From: Methylobacterium sp. B4
GTDB lineage: Bacteria; Pseudomonadota; Alphaproteobacteria; Rhizobiales; Beijerinckiaceae
DNA length: 64,000 nt
Assembly: GCF_003201865.1 (NCBI RefSeq)
Contig: NZ_QJJJ01000020.1
Location: 1-64,000, forward strand
Direction of reading: 5' to 3'
Shown here: positions 55,382 to 64,000 of the stretch, piece after piece
Layout: each line of letters starts with the position of its first letter
Numbering within the stretch: position 1 is the first letter of the stretch
The notes under the pieces: model-generated
Seen by the model: only the letters and a program-made list of their open reading frames with translations
The model's database searches: none
Told to the model about the DNA's origin: nothing
Program-made: the position numbers and the translations under genes

Positions 55382-56284
55382 TCAGGCGGGCGCGGCGCCC
55401 AGATGCGCCGCGAGATGCTGCACGAGGCTGCGGGCATGGGGCGGCAGGGCGGCGATGCTGCGGGCGCACAGAGTCAGGCGCCGCAGGGCCCAGGGCTCGT
55501 CGATCGCGATCGAGCGGATTGCCATCGTCTCGCCCGCGCGCCGGGCCGCGGCCTCGGGCACGATGGCGACGCCCACGCCTCGCTCGACCATCCGGCAGAC
55601 CGCGTCGAGCCCGTTCAGGCGCACCCTCAGCTTGAACGGCCGGCCGGCCCGGGCCGCGTGCGTGGCGAGATGGGCCTGGAGCGCCCGGTTGTGGCTGAGG
55701 CCGACCAGGGGCTCGTCCAGCACCTCCCGGAACGCGACGCCGCTTCGCTGCGCCAGGGCGTGCCCCTCCGGCACGACGAGGACGATCCGGTCGAGGCAGA
55801 GCGGCAGGGTCTCCAGGGCGCCGAGATCGGTGGTGTCGGCGACGATGCCGATATCGGCAAGCCCCCCGGCCAGCGCATCGACGGTCTCGCGGCTGGTGCG
55901 CTCCTCCAGGTCGATGTCGATGGTCGGGTGGGCGGCGAGGAAACCGGACAGCGCGTCGGGCAGGAAGGCCGCGACCGCCGCCGTGACCGACAGCAGCCGG
56001 ACATGGCCGCGCAAGCCGTGGGCGTACTGGCCGAGTTCCCCGCGCATCTGTTCGAGCTGGCCCAGCACGAGCCGGGCGTGGTGGACCACGGCGAGGCCCG
56101 CGGGCGTCGGCCGCACCCCGCGGGGATGGCGCTCCAGCAACGGCACGCCGCCCGCCAGCTCCATGCCGCGGATGCGCTCGCTCGCCGAGGCGAGCGCCAG
56201 CCCCGCCCGGTCGGCGCCGCGCGTGATGCTCTCGGCCTCGACGACGTGGAGAAACAGGCGCAGATCGGTCAGGTCGAAGCGCAT
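55382..56284 (-). CDS. LysR-family transcriptional regulator
   Basis: A 300-residue LysR protein: helix-turn-helix at residues 1-62 (LRLFLHVVEAESITRGADRA, LASASERIRGMEL) and an effector-binding domain (VRLLSVTAAVAAFLPDALSG; VRLNGLDAVCRMVERGVGVA). The ATG at 56284 fits the family; an in-frame start 48 bases upstream adds unrelated residues. Its divergent neighbours are a small protein gene and a TauE/SafE exporter gene. This LysR subgroup is commonly found beside TauE/SafE exporters, so the exporter is the likely target. Confidence 0.93.
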   Translation of the reverse strand: MRFDLTDLRLFLHVVEAESITRGADRAGLALASASERIRGMELAGGVPLLERHPRGVRPTPAGLAVVHHARLVLGQLEQMRGELGQYAHGLRGHVRLLSVTAAVAAFLPDALSGFLAAHPTIDIDLEERTSRETVDALAGGLADIGIVADTTDLGALETLPLCLDRIVLVVPEGHALAQRSGVAFREVLDEPLVGLSHNRALQAHLATHAARAGRPFKLRVRLNGLDAVCRMVERGVGVAIVPEAAARRAGETMAIRSIAIDEPWALRRLTLCARSIAALPPHARSLVQHLAAHLGAAPA

Positions 56285-56409
56285 GCCCCATGCTTCCAGC
56301 GGAAGGCGGCTTCGGGCAAGGGCTTCGGGCAAGGGCTTCGGCTCATCCGAAGGCTATCCGGGGCCACTTCCGCATTGTCGCGGGCCGTCACCATGCCAGA
56401 CTTGAGGTC

Positions 56410-56655
56410 ATGGCACGCAATGCACACACGACGACGCGCCCGGGTGTCGGCCTGCTCGAAGGCGCGGCGCTCCTCCTGGCGGCCGTGACCGCTCTGACCG
56501 CCCTCGCCCGCTCCGAAGTCGCCGCACCGGCCTGCGGCGCCGCGCTCGCGCCCCTCCCGTCCTCCCAGGCCGGACCGGCAGCGCGCGCATCCGCTGCCGC
56601 CGCGGAGCCGGCGGATGACGGCGCCCGGTTGCGCGACATGCTGCTTCACGACTGA
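56410..56655 (+). CDS. Small membrane-anchored protein (81 aa)
   Basis: An 81-residue protein with a short basic N-terminus, one hydrophobic helix (GVGLLEGAALLLAAVTALTAL) and an Ala/Pro/Ser-rich remainder with a single Cys. No family recognised. GAGGT lies immediately upstream of the ATG. It sits 48 bases before the exporter gene, so it may be its co-transcribed partner; it may also be a chance frame. Confidence 0.4.
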   Translation: MARNAHTTTRPGVGLLEGAALLLAAVTALTALARSEVAAPACGAALAPLPSSQAGPAARASAAAAEPADDGARLRDMLLHD

Positions 56656-56703
56656 GCCGAACCCCCTCCCCCTTCCGCGTCATTTCGAGCCGCAGGACCG
56701 CCC

Positions 56704-57456
56704 ATGTCCTTCACCCTGGACCCGCTCTCCCTTGCTGTCGCCGCCTCGGCCTTCCTGCTCGCCGGCTTCGTCAAGGGCATGGTCGGGCTCGGCCTTCCGC
56801 CCGTCGCCATGGGCCTCCTGAGCCTCGTCATGGCGCCGGTCCAGGCCGCGGCGCTGCTGGTCGTGCCCGCCTTCGTGACGAATGTCTGGCAGCTGGCGGC
56901 CGGGCCCCGCTTCGGCGTCCTCCTGCGCCGGCTCTGGCCGATGCTGGCGGCGAGCGTGGTCGGTACGCTCGCGGCGGCCGCGATCCTGCACGGCCATTAC
57001 GGCGCCGAGGCCACCGTCTTCCTCGGCCTCGCCCTGATCGCCTACGCCGTGGTCGGCCTCGCCGCCCTGCGGCTGCACGTTCCGCCCGCGGCGGAGCGCT
57101 GGCTCGGCCCGCTCGTCGGCGTCGCGACGGGGCTGGTGACGGCGGCCACCGCCGTCTCCTCCTTCCCCTCCGCCCCCTATCTCGGCGCGCTCGGGCTGAC
57201 CAAGGACGACCTGATCCAGGCCTTGGGCCTGTCCTTCACGGTCTCCACCCTGGCGCTGGCGGTCGCGCTGGCGGGCGGGGGCGCCCTCTCACCGGGCATC
57301 GCGGGCGTCTCGCTGATCGCACTCGTCCCGGCGCTGCTCGGCATGGTGCTCGGCGGCTGGGTGCGGGGCCGGGTCAGCGAGCGGGTGTTTCGGCGCTGCT
57401 TCTTCGTCGGCCTGCTGGGGCTCGGCCTGCACCTCGCCCTGCGCCCGCTCTTCTGA
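56704..57456 (+). CDS. TauE/SafE-family anion exporter
   Basis: A 250-residue inner-membrane protein with seven to eight transmembrane helices and the TauE/SafE hallmarks (FLLAGFVKGMVGLGLPPVAM near the N-terminus and a repeated half GVATGLVTAATAVSSFPSAP). Family members are thought to export sulfite, sulfoacetate or related organosulfur anions; the exact substrate cannot be read. Probably controlled by the divergent LysR protein encoded at 55382-56284. Confidence 0.9.
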   Translation: MSFTLDPLSLAVAASAFLLAGFVKGMVGLGLPPVAMGLLSLVMAPVQAAALLVVPAFVTNVWQLAAGPRFGVLLRRLWPMLAASVVGTLAAAAILHGHYGAEATVFLGLALIAYAVVGLAALRLHVPPAAERWLGPLVGVATGLVTAATAVSSFPSAPYLGALGLTKDDLIQALGLSFTVSTLALAVALAGGGALSPGIAGVSLIALVPALLGMVLGGWVRGRVSERVFRRCFFVGLLGLGLHLALRPLF

Positions 57457-57480
57457 GAGCCCGCCGGACGCCGCCCTCCC

Positions 57481-58383
57481 CTACGGCTCCACCTTCCGCA
57501 GGACGAAGGCGACGCCGATCTCGGGATCCCGCCGCCAGCGCCCGTCCCCGGTCGCCACGAGGTTCACCGCGTGGCCGCGCCGCGCCTTCAGGGTGAGGTG
57601 GCCGTTGGCGAAGCGCCAGCTCACCGGATCGAACACCGTGATCCCGCTGTCGCGGCAATCCGGCTGCAACCTTACGGGCGCCGCCTCCCGCTCGGTCCCG
57701 GCGGACGCCGCGAGTTCGATGCGGCAGACGTCCTTCTGCGTGGCCCGGTCCAGGGCGTAGAGGCCCGGCGCCGGCCCCTCCGGCGGAGGCGCGGGCGCCG
57801 CTGCCTCCGCCGAGGCCGCCGGCGCGGGCGATCCCGCTCCGGCAGCCGGGTCGGGCGGCCGCATCGCTGCGATCTGAAGCGGCACGAGGTTGTAGCGCTC
57901 GCCGCTCTCGGCGGTCGCCCCGAGGCTCATCCCGTCCGGGTTGCGGGAGAAGGCGAGCAGGGGCCGCGCGTTGCGGTCCACGAGGCGGATGCCCTCGCCC
58001 GGAAACAGCCAGCCGGTGATCCCGGCCATGAGCGGCAGCGCCCGGCGGCAGCCGGCGGGAAAGCGCACGACGCGCCCGCTCGGGCCGGTATCCGTCGCGA
58101 GCGTCAGCACGCAGCGGCGGTTGCCGCCGGCGAGCGAGAGATCCCAGGTGCCGGCGGCCCCCGCCAGCGTCTCGGGCAGCGTCTCGGGCAGCGTCGCGAG
58201 GCCCGCCGGCGCGGGCGCGCCCTCCGCGGGTGCGGGGGCGGCCGGAGCCGGCTCGGTGACGGGCAATTCCGGCGCGGGCGGCGCAGGCGACGTGTCCTGC
58301 CCGCGAGCGGCCTGCCCCGTCAGGGCCAGCGCTGCCAGCGCCCCCGCGATCGCCCATCGTCCCATCCTCGGCCCCCTCGTCAT
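57481..58383 (-). CDS. Exported protein with tandem AprI/Inh-like domains
   Basis: A 300-residue precursor with a Sec signal (WAIAGALAALALTGQAARG). After a Pro/Ala linker, residues about 80-175 fit the AprI/Inh metalloprotease-inhibitor fold (AGTWDLSLAGGNRRCVLTL, RYNLVPL) with a Cys pair. After a second Pro/Ala linker a more degenerate second copy follows (PGLYALDRATQKDVCRIELA; GDGRWRRDPEIGVAFVLRKV). AprI/Inh proteins sit in the periplasm and block serralysin-type proteases by an N-terminal trunk; no serralysin is in this window. The ATG overlaps the stop of the upstream dehydrogenase gene (ATGA). Confidence 0.75.
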   Translation of the reverse strand: MTRGPRMGRWAIAGALAALALTGQAARGQDTSPAPPAPELPVTEPAPAAPAPAEGAPAPAGLATLPETLPETLAGAAGTWDLSLAGGNRRCVLTLATDTGPSGRVVRFPAGCRRALPLMAGITGWLFPGEGIRLVDRNARPLLAFSRNPDGMSLGATAESGERYNLVPLQIAAMRPPDPAAGAGSPAPAASAEAAAPAPPPEGPAPGLYALDRATQKDVCRIELAASAGTEREAAPVRLQPDCRDSGITVFDPVSWRFANGHLTLKARRGHAVNLVATGDGRWRRDPEIGVAFVLRKVEP

Positions 58384-59351
58384 CGCCCGCTCCAGGGCGT
58401 CTCGGGGACCGGCGTCACCGGGCCCTTGCCGTCGAACCAGGACAACAGGTTGTCGCCGAGCACCCGGGCCATGGCCGCGCGGGTGTAATGCGAGCCCGAG
58501 CCGACATGCGGCAGCAGCACTGTCTGGTCGAGGTCGATCAAGTCCTGCGGCACGTGCGGCTCGTTGGCGAACACGTCGAGCCCCGCCCCGTGGATCGTCC
58601 CCGCCGTCAGGGCGGCGACCAGCGCCGCCTCGTCGATCACGCTGCCGCGGGCGATGTTGACGACGATGCCCTCGCGCCCGAGCGCGGCCAGCACCGCGGC
58701 ATCGACGATCCCGTTCGTGCCCGGCCCGCCGGGGGCGGCCACGACGAGCACGTCCACCGCCCGCGCCAGTCCGAGCAGGCTGTCGTGATAGGCGTAGGCC
58801 ACGTCGGCCTGGGGCGTGCGGCCGTGATAGGCGATCGCGACGCCGAACCCCTCGAGCCGTTGGGCGATGGCCCGCCCGATCCGCCCGAGCCCGAGGATGC
58901 CGACCCGGCGCTCCCGCAGGCTGGTGGTGAGCGGGAAGCTTCCCTCCCGCCAGCGCCCGGCCCGCAGGTAGCGGTCGGCCTGCGGAATGCGGCGCAGGGT
59001 GGCGAGCAGCAGCCCCACGGCGAGGTCGGCGACCTCGTCGGAGAGCACGTCCGGCGTGTGGGTGACGACGATGCCCCGGCGGCGGGCCTCGCCCACGTCG
59101 ATGGTGTCGTAGCCGACGCCGAAGCTCGCGACGATCTCGAGCCGCGGTAGCAGGTCGAACAGGGCGGCGCCGATCGGGCACATCGCCCCGACCGCGAGCG
59201 CCCGGATGCGCGGGCCGACCGCGTCGAGGAACGCCTCGCGGTCGGGCGCCTCCTCCATCCGGTGCAGCCGGAACCGCCCGGAGAGCCGCTCGGCCACGTC
59301 GGGGCGGGTCTGACGGATCAGCAGGATCTCGGGCGTCTCGTCTGGCGGCAC
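58380..59351 (-). CDS. D-2-hydroxyacid dehydrogenase (NAD(P)-dependent)
   Basis: A 323-residue cytosolic enzyme of the D-isomer-specific 2-hydroxyacid dehydrogenase family (glyoxylate/hydroxypyruvate reductase-like). The dinucleotide motif GILGLGRIGRAIAQRL, catalytic Arg in NIARGSVID, Glu in DVFANEPHVP and His in LLPHVGSGS are in the usual order. It reduces 2-keto acids such as glyoxylate, hydroxypyruvate or similar. The start is a GTG at 59351. It is coupled to the inhibitor-like gene, a combination with no obvious functional logic. Confidence 0.92.
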   Translation of the reverse strand: MPPDETPEILLIRQTRPDVAERLSGRFRLHRMEEAPDREAFLDAVGPRIRALAVGAMCPIGAALFDLLPRLEIVASFGVGYDTIDVGEARRRGIVVTHTPDVLSDEVADLAVGLLLATLRRIPQADRYLRAGRWREGSFPLTTSLRERRVGILGLGRIGRAIAQRLEGFGVAIAYHGRTPQADVAYAYHDSLLGLARAVDVLVVAAPGGPGTNGIVDAAVLAALGREGIVVNIARGSVIDEAALVAALTAGTIHGAGLDVFANEPHVPQDLIDLDQTVLLPHVGSGSHYTRAAMARVLGDNLLSWFDGKGPVTPVPETPWSGR

Positions 59352-59643
59352 CGGCTCACGGCCTCAAGGAGGAGATCACGGGGGCGATCGTTGGGCGATC
59401 ATAGGATGGAAAACCGGAGTAATGCCGCGCCGCGCCCCGGTCCAGCGGCCGGCCGGGGCCGAGGTCGCGGCGCGATCGGAACGCGGCAAAACTGTCATGT
59501 GCGCTGCCGCCCTTCCGAAATCGGCCGGAGAGCATTACACAAGGGTCTCTTCCGGATCCTCCCTGCCGTCCGGCCGCGCGATGCGGCCCGGCGGGGGCGT
59601 CGTCCGTGACGGAGCCCTTCAAACCCCGCAAGACACCCGCATC
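59352..59643. other. Divergent region upstream of leuC
   Basis: About 290 bases between the dehydrogenase and leuC. I see no leucine-codon-rich leader peptide and no clear attenuator. The promoter of leuC is somewhere in this stretch (an AT-richer patch lies near 59485-59550). Confidence 0.4.
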
Positions 59644-61053
<1,410 letters not shown>

Positions 61054-61069
61054 GACGGTTCGACGGACC

Positions 61070-61125
61070 GCGCGGCGCGGGCATGTTGCCCCCGCGCCGC
61101 GCCCGAAGCCTGCTTCGGGATTTTT
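61070..61125 (+). terminator. Tandem terminator after leuC
   Basis: A 12-bp GC stem (GCGCGGCGCGGG, 61070-61081, with CCCGCGCCGCGC, 61091-61102) is followed by a second short hairpin CCCGAAG/CTTCGGG with a CCTG loop and then ATTTTT (61120-61125), a canonical intrinsic terminator for leuC. Confidence 0.85.
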
Positions 61126-61148
61126 GGCAGCCGTCGGCGAAACAGCGA

Positions 61149-61177
61149 TTGACGCCCCCGCCGTCGCCGCCTAAACG
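61149..61177 (+). promoter_or_regulatory. Promoter of the tRNA-Leu gene
   Basis: TTGACG (61149-61154), a 17-base spacer and TAAACG (61172-61177) give a plausible sigma-70 promoter ending 30 bases before the tRNA. Confidence 0.6.
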
Positions 61178-61207
61178 AACCCCATCGCCGACCGGCAACG
61201 GTCCGGC

Positions 61208-61292
61208 GCCCAGGTGGCGGAATTGGTAGACGCGCTGGTTTCAGGTACCAGTCTTGCAAGAGGTGAAGGTTCGAGTCCTTTCCTGGGCACCA
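61208..61292 (+). tRNA. tRNA-Leu (anticodon CAG)
   Basis: An 85-nt tRNA. Acceptor arm GCCCAGG (61208-61214) pairs with CCTGGGC (61282-61288), then ACCA with CCA encoded. The anticodon stem-loop CTGGT-TTCAGGT-ACCAG exposes CAG, reading CUG codons. There is a long variable arm as in class II tRNAs, and the T-arm GGTTCGAGTCC is standard. The gene is intact and is used as an integration site by the element that follows. Confidence 0.97.
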
Positions 61293-61354
61293 TCAGCTGA
61301 CTAAGCCGCTGAGCCGCAAAAGCAATCAGTGAAAACAGAGACTTAGGACTGCCC

Positions 61355-61379
61355 GGGTGGTACAAACGGGTGGTACAAA
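61355..61379. repeat. Direct repeat before integrase
   Basis: GGGTGGTACAAA occurs twice, at 61355-61366 and 61368-61379, one base apart, between the tRNA and the integrase start. Such short iterons next to att sites can be integrase arm-type or excisionase binding sites. Confidence 0.7.
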
Positions 61380-63016
61380 TGTCGTTGATGACGACGCGTC
61401 CCTGGAAGCATCCCAAAACCGGCATCTACTATCTGCGGCGGGCCGTGCCAGCCGACCTTCTCGCGCTTATCGGCAAGCGCGAGGAGAAGATCAGCCTTGG
61501 CACGAAGGATCCGGTTCGCGCCAAGAGCCTCCATGCCCGTGCCCTCCTTGAGCTGGACGAACGGTGGACGAACCTCCGCGCAGGCCCAAAGCTGCTGAGC
61601 GAGCGCGAGGCACACGAGATGGTCGAGCCACTCTACGCATGGTGGATCGACCAGCATCGTGATGAGCCGAGTCAGCAGGCCTTCTGGCGGATTGATCTGG
61701 GAGAGAATCTTTGGCCCCGCCGCCTGTCGGGCTGGTCGCTTCAATCGAACCTGGCTGCCACGCTCATCAAAGAAGCGGCAGATCCATTGGTCGGTGCTCG
61801 GCGAGACATGGAGGAGTGGTGCACCGATCAAGCTGATGCCGTGCTGAAGCAGCGCGGCATTGTTGTCGATCAGTCGAACCGTCGGAAACTCGCTCGGGCT
61901 ATCGCGGCGGTGATGCAGCGGGCAAGCCTCGCCGTCAGGGCCGCGGCGCAGGGCGAATCTCTCGACGTCGGCCAACAACCGATTGCGCGTTCAACCTTGC
62001 CGTCGTCGGCGATGGCGGTTCAGCCGTACGGCACGGCGCCGATTATGCTGCCGCCGGCAAAGCTGAGTACCCTGGTCGAGGCTTGGTGGCGCGAGGCCGA
62101 ACGGACCGGCAAGTCGGTTTCAACCCGCGAGGCGTACGCTCACGCCTTCCGCCTGCTGACCGCCTTTCTTGGGCACGACGACGCGCACCGCGTGACGAAG
62201 CAAGATATCGTTCGCTTCAAGGATCACCGTCTCGCCAGCCGCAAGCGCAACGGTGAGTTGGTCTCGGCCACGACGGTCAAGAACAGCGATCTGGCTGCTC
62301 TGAAAGCCGTGTTCGGCTGGGCACACGACAATGGACGCGTTGCCGAGAACCCGGCAGTTGGCGTGACGGTCGCCAAGGCTGCAAAAGTGAAGCTGCGCGA
62401 GCGTGAGTTCACAGCCGAGGAGGCGCGCACGCTGCTTCGCGCCGCCTTACACCTGACGCCGGGCAAGGAGTTGCCGCAGACCTACGCCGCCAAACGCTGG
62501 ATCCCCTGGGTGCTCGCCTTTACCGGGGCGCGCGTCGGAGAGATCGCGCAGATGCGGCGGCAGGATCTGCGGCGGGAGGCGGTTGCTGGGTACCCCGACG
62601 GTGTCTGGATGCTCCGGATCACCCCGGAGGCGGGAACGGTGAAGACGAAGCAGGCGCGCGACGTGCCCTTGCACCCGCAGCTTGTCGAGCTCGGCTTTCC
62701 AGCATTCGTGCAGACTGTGCGGGCTGAGCGACTGTTCATCGTCCCAGATGCCGCGGGCGGGGTCGCGGGTCCGTTGCAGGGAGTGAAGAACCGACTCAGC
62801 GAATTCGCGCGTCAGTACGTCAGCGATCCCGGTGTGAGCCCCAACCATAGCTGGCGGCATCGCTTCCGTACGGTGGCAACGGAAGCGGGCGTAGCCAGCA
62901 ACGTCATCGACGCGCTGTGTGGCTGGTCGGCTCGAAGCGTCGGCGAACGCTACGGAAGCGTTTCACTGAAAGCACGTGCGGACGCCATCGCACGCTTGCC
63001 GCAGATCACCCTATAG
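61379..63016 (+). CDS. Tyrosine-type site-specific integrase
   Basis: About 545 residues, longer than most phage integrases because of an N-terminal extension; this matches the DUF6538/core-binding integrases of Rhizobiales islands (KTGIYYLRRAVPADL near the start). The core-binding SAM-like domain is at about 240-340, the catalytic domain about 350-545: Arg in AFTGARVGEIAQM, HSWRHRFRT box, and the nucleophile Tyr in SVGERYGS. It recombines attP with the tRNA-Leu attB. ATG 61379 is preferred; a GTG nine bases upstream is possible. Confidence 0.93.
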   Translation: MSLMTTRPWKHPKTGIYYLRRAVPADLLALIGKREEKISLGTKDPVRAKSLHARALLELDERWTNLRAGPKLLSEREAHEMVEPLYAWWIDQHRDEPSQQAFWRIDLGENLWPRRLSGWSLQSNLAATLIKEAADPLVGARRDMEEWCTDQADAVLKQRGIVVDQSNRRKLARAIAAVMQRASLAVRAAAQGESLDVGQQPIARSTLPSSAMAVQPYGTAPIMLPPAKLSTLVEAWWREAERTGKSVSTREAYAHAFRLLTAFLGHDDAHRVTKQDIVRFKDHRLASRKRNGELVSATTVKNSDLAALKAVFGWAHDNGRVAENPAVGVTVAKAAKVKLREREFTAEEARTLLRAALHLTPGKELPQTYAAKRWIPWVLAFTGARVGEIAQMRRQDLRREAVAGYPDGVWMLRITPEAGTVKTKQARDVPLHPQLVELGFPAFVQTVRAERLFIVPDAAGGVAGPLQGVKNRLSEFARQYVSDPGVSPNHSWRHRFRTVATEAGVASNVIDALCGWSARSVGERYGSVSLKARADAIARLPQITL

Positions 63017-63084
63017 CTTCTGTGCATCACATGAAGCCTGCAGCCTCTGAGCACTGCATCTTGGCGCAATCGAAGCAGCTGTAG

Positions 63085-63282
63085 ATCGAGCGTATCAAAC
63101 CCCGACAAGCATCGCTGCCAATCACCGAAATCGGCTACCTGTCGTGGTTCACCTCGCCGGCACTGGTGCAGGAGAGCGGCGGGCAGGTCGCCCTCGTCCC
63201 CCGGTGGCTGGACGCCGAGGCCGCTGGGCCGGCATGGGCGCTGGCTGAAACCGACCGACAGCAGCTCAGCCTGTTCGCCTGA
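63085..63282 (+). pseudogene. C-terminal remnant ending in a beta-clamp-binding motif
   Basis: A 65-codon frame with protein-like composition (SLPITEIGYLSWFTSPALVQ ... VPRWLDAEA) starts right after a TAG with no start codon and ends DRQQLSLFA. QLSLF matches the consensus for binding the DNA-polymerase sliding clamp. Probably the tail of a plasmid or phage protein cut off by rearrangement. Confidence 0.45.
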
Positions 63283-63299
63283 GCCAGCCCACGAAAAAA

Positions 63300-63321
63300 G
63301 GGCCAGCCTCCCGGCTGGCCC
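63300..63321 (-). terminator. Intrinsic terminator for the small Cys protein gene
   Basis: On the minus strand GGGCCAGCC/GGCTGGCCC form a 9-bp stem with a 4-nt loop followed by TTTTTT. It sits just past the end of the gene at 63348 and also lies 18 bases after the plus-strand remnant. Confidence 0.9.
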
Positions 63322-63347
63322 CTGCGTCGCTCGCGCGACGTCCCGCC

Positions 63348-63548
63348 TTACTCAGCGGCGGTCATGTCGGGGGTGTAGTGCCCGCACCAGTCGGTCGCGC
63401 CAACCACTGGCCAGAGGCCGTGCGCGTCCGGGCCGGGCTGGTTCGCCGGCGGGTTGAAGCGGCACAGGCCCTCATCGTGTTGCGCGGCCGCGCCATTAAC
63501 CTTGTGCTCGTCGAAGAATTTGCAGCTCTCGCACTTGGCGTTCGCCAT
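63348..63548 (-). CDS. Small four-cysteine protein (66 aa)
   Basis: A 66-residue protein, MANAKCESCKFFDEH near the start, then GLCRFNPP and ATDWCGHYTP. The CxxC-x(n)-C-x(n)-C arrangement suggests a zinc-ribbon or iron-sulfur site. Such small proteins are common in Methylobacterium-type phage islands and have no assigned function. AGGAG lies eight bases upstream of ATG 63548, and a strong terminator follows, so it is a free-standing gene. Confidence 0.75.
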   Translation of the reverse strand: MANAKCESCKFFDEHKVNGAAAQHDEGLCRFNPPANQPGPDAHGLWPVVGATDWCGHYTPDMTAAE

Positions 63549-63781
63549 GGGAATACTCCTACAGCTGGCGGGCGGCGCTGCCGCCCTGATATGAATTAGA
63601 ACAGATCCAATCTGGCGGTTCAACGAACAGGCCGTGGCAGGGTTCCCGCACCCGCTCATGCCTTGTGGACGGCTGGGGCATTCCGCTGGTCAGCCTGTCG
63701 CAGGCCCGGTTAAGCTCACCGGCACAGCCGCACGGCAGATCCGCCGCCGGCCAGGGAGAACCAAGCCGGGACCGTGTCGCC

Positions 63782-64000
63782 GTGAACCAGCCCCTCGACA
63801 GCATCGCGACCGTGCTCGAAAGCACGGGGGACTACCGCGTGCTGCGCCGGCTGGCGCCGCTGGCCGACAGCCCGGAGCCGCCCAGTGAGCCGACGTTCAT
63901 CGGCCTCGTCGTCGACGTTGAGACCACCGGCACCGACTTCGCCGCGGACGAGGTGATCGAGCTCGGCATCCTCAAGTTCGAGTACGGCGCCAGCGGGCGC
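63782..64000 (+). CDS. 3'-5' exonuclease (DnaQ-like), 5' part only
   Basis: The first 73 codons of a gene that continues past the window, from a GTG at 63782. GLVVDVETTGTDFAADEVIE carries the ExoI motif (D-x-E) of DEDD-type exonucleases such as the DNA polymerase III epsilon subunit; it is common in phages and islands. The remaining motifs are outside, so function and start are provisional. Confidence 0.75.
   Translation, partial: MNQPLDSIATVLESTGDYRVLRRLAPLADSPEPPSEPTFIGLVVDVETTGTDFAADEVIELGILKFEYGASGR

Larger units (their letters stand above)
61268..64000 (+). mobile_element. Left end of an integrated element at tRNA-Leu
   Basis: A tyrosine recombinase gene starts 87 bases past the tRNA 3' end and is followed by a gene remnant, a small Cys protein and an exonuclease, all phage/plasmid-like, and the sequence character changes (fewer extreme GC codons in the integrase). 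The 3' half of the tRNA (about 61268-61292) is the expected attL. The right end, with a copy of that segment, lies outside the window. Confidence 0.8.

Noticed and set aside
59352..59643. Leucine attenuator before leuC
   Set aside because: No leader peptide with leucine codons and no paired terminator/antiterminator hairpins were visible.

Overview
The window is about 64 kb of very GC-rich alphaproteobacterial chromosome. Protein style, gene-dense ATGA/GTGA-coupled operons and an encoded CCA on the tRNA fit Methylobacterium/Methylorubrum or a close relative. That assignment is an inference from sequence character, because no rRNA or diagnostic marker is present.

Layout, left to right. (1) 0.2-9.8 kb is ordinary metabolism and transport: an aldo/keto reductase, a three-gene operon of small unknown proteins, an acyl-CoA dehydrogenase-like protein coupled to a NodS-type methyltransferase, a cytochrome b plus Tat-exported molybdopterin oxidoreductase, a BtuFCD-type ABC uptake system and an alpha/beta hydrolase. 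(2) 9.9-20.5 kb is an accessory, surface-oriented stretch: an Arg/Gly-rich secreted repeat protein; an MdpB-type tail-collar protein, DUF6916 protein, GNAT-Asp hydroxylase fusion and broken sulfotransferase gene; a collagen-like/Hint fusion; a repeat protein; and a glycosyltransferase. (3) 20.6-34.4 kb is a long, mostly same-strand cluster rich in exported proteins. It holds a caspase-like protease, a DUF4384-like protein, a DMP19/DUF4375 protein, two predicted cytosolic proteins, a bitopic protein with a possible Lon-like domain, a trypsin-like protease, an OmpA-like protein and several small secreted proteins. (4) 34.7-44.2 kb is a tightly coupled SWIM / DUF5691 / MoxR AAA+ / DUF5682 / vWA operon. 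It corresponds to the E. coli yehQ/yehL/yehM/yehP set and is extended by a membrane YcxB-like protein that seems to start at a coupled CTG codon, and by a secreted protein. (5) 44.6-53.0 kb is a single 2.8-thousand-residue secreted protein that joins a nuclease and a 5'-nucleotidase with choice-of-anchor, Calx-beta and RTX elements. (6) 53.3-61.1 kb has two LysR regulators with divergent neighbours (an SDR; a TauE/SafE exporter), a protein with two protease-inhibitor-like domains, a D-2-hydroxyacid dehydrogenase and leuC. (7) From 61.2 kb a tRNA-Leu(CAG) is followed at once by a tyrosine integrase, which marks the left end of an integrated element that runs off the window.

The most interesting candidates for undescribed biology are the envelope protease cluster (3) lying next to the MoxR/vWA operon (4), the collar/DUF6916/hydroxylase/sulfotransferase locus, the collagen-Hint fusion, and the trifunctional phosphoesterase. 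The same short 'HY..G..EGR' repeat occurs both in the phosphoesterase C-terminus and in a protein beside the glycosyltransferase. Two families of interspersed non-coding palindromic repeats and one 18-bp tandem repeat also occur.
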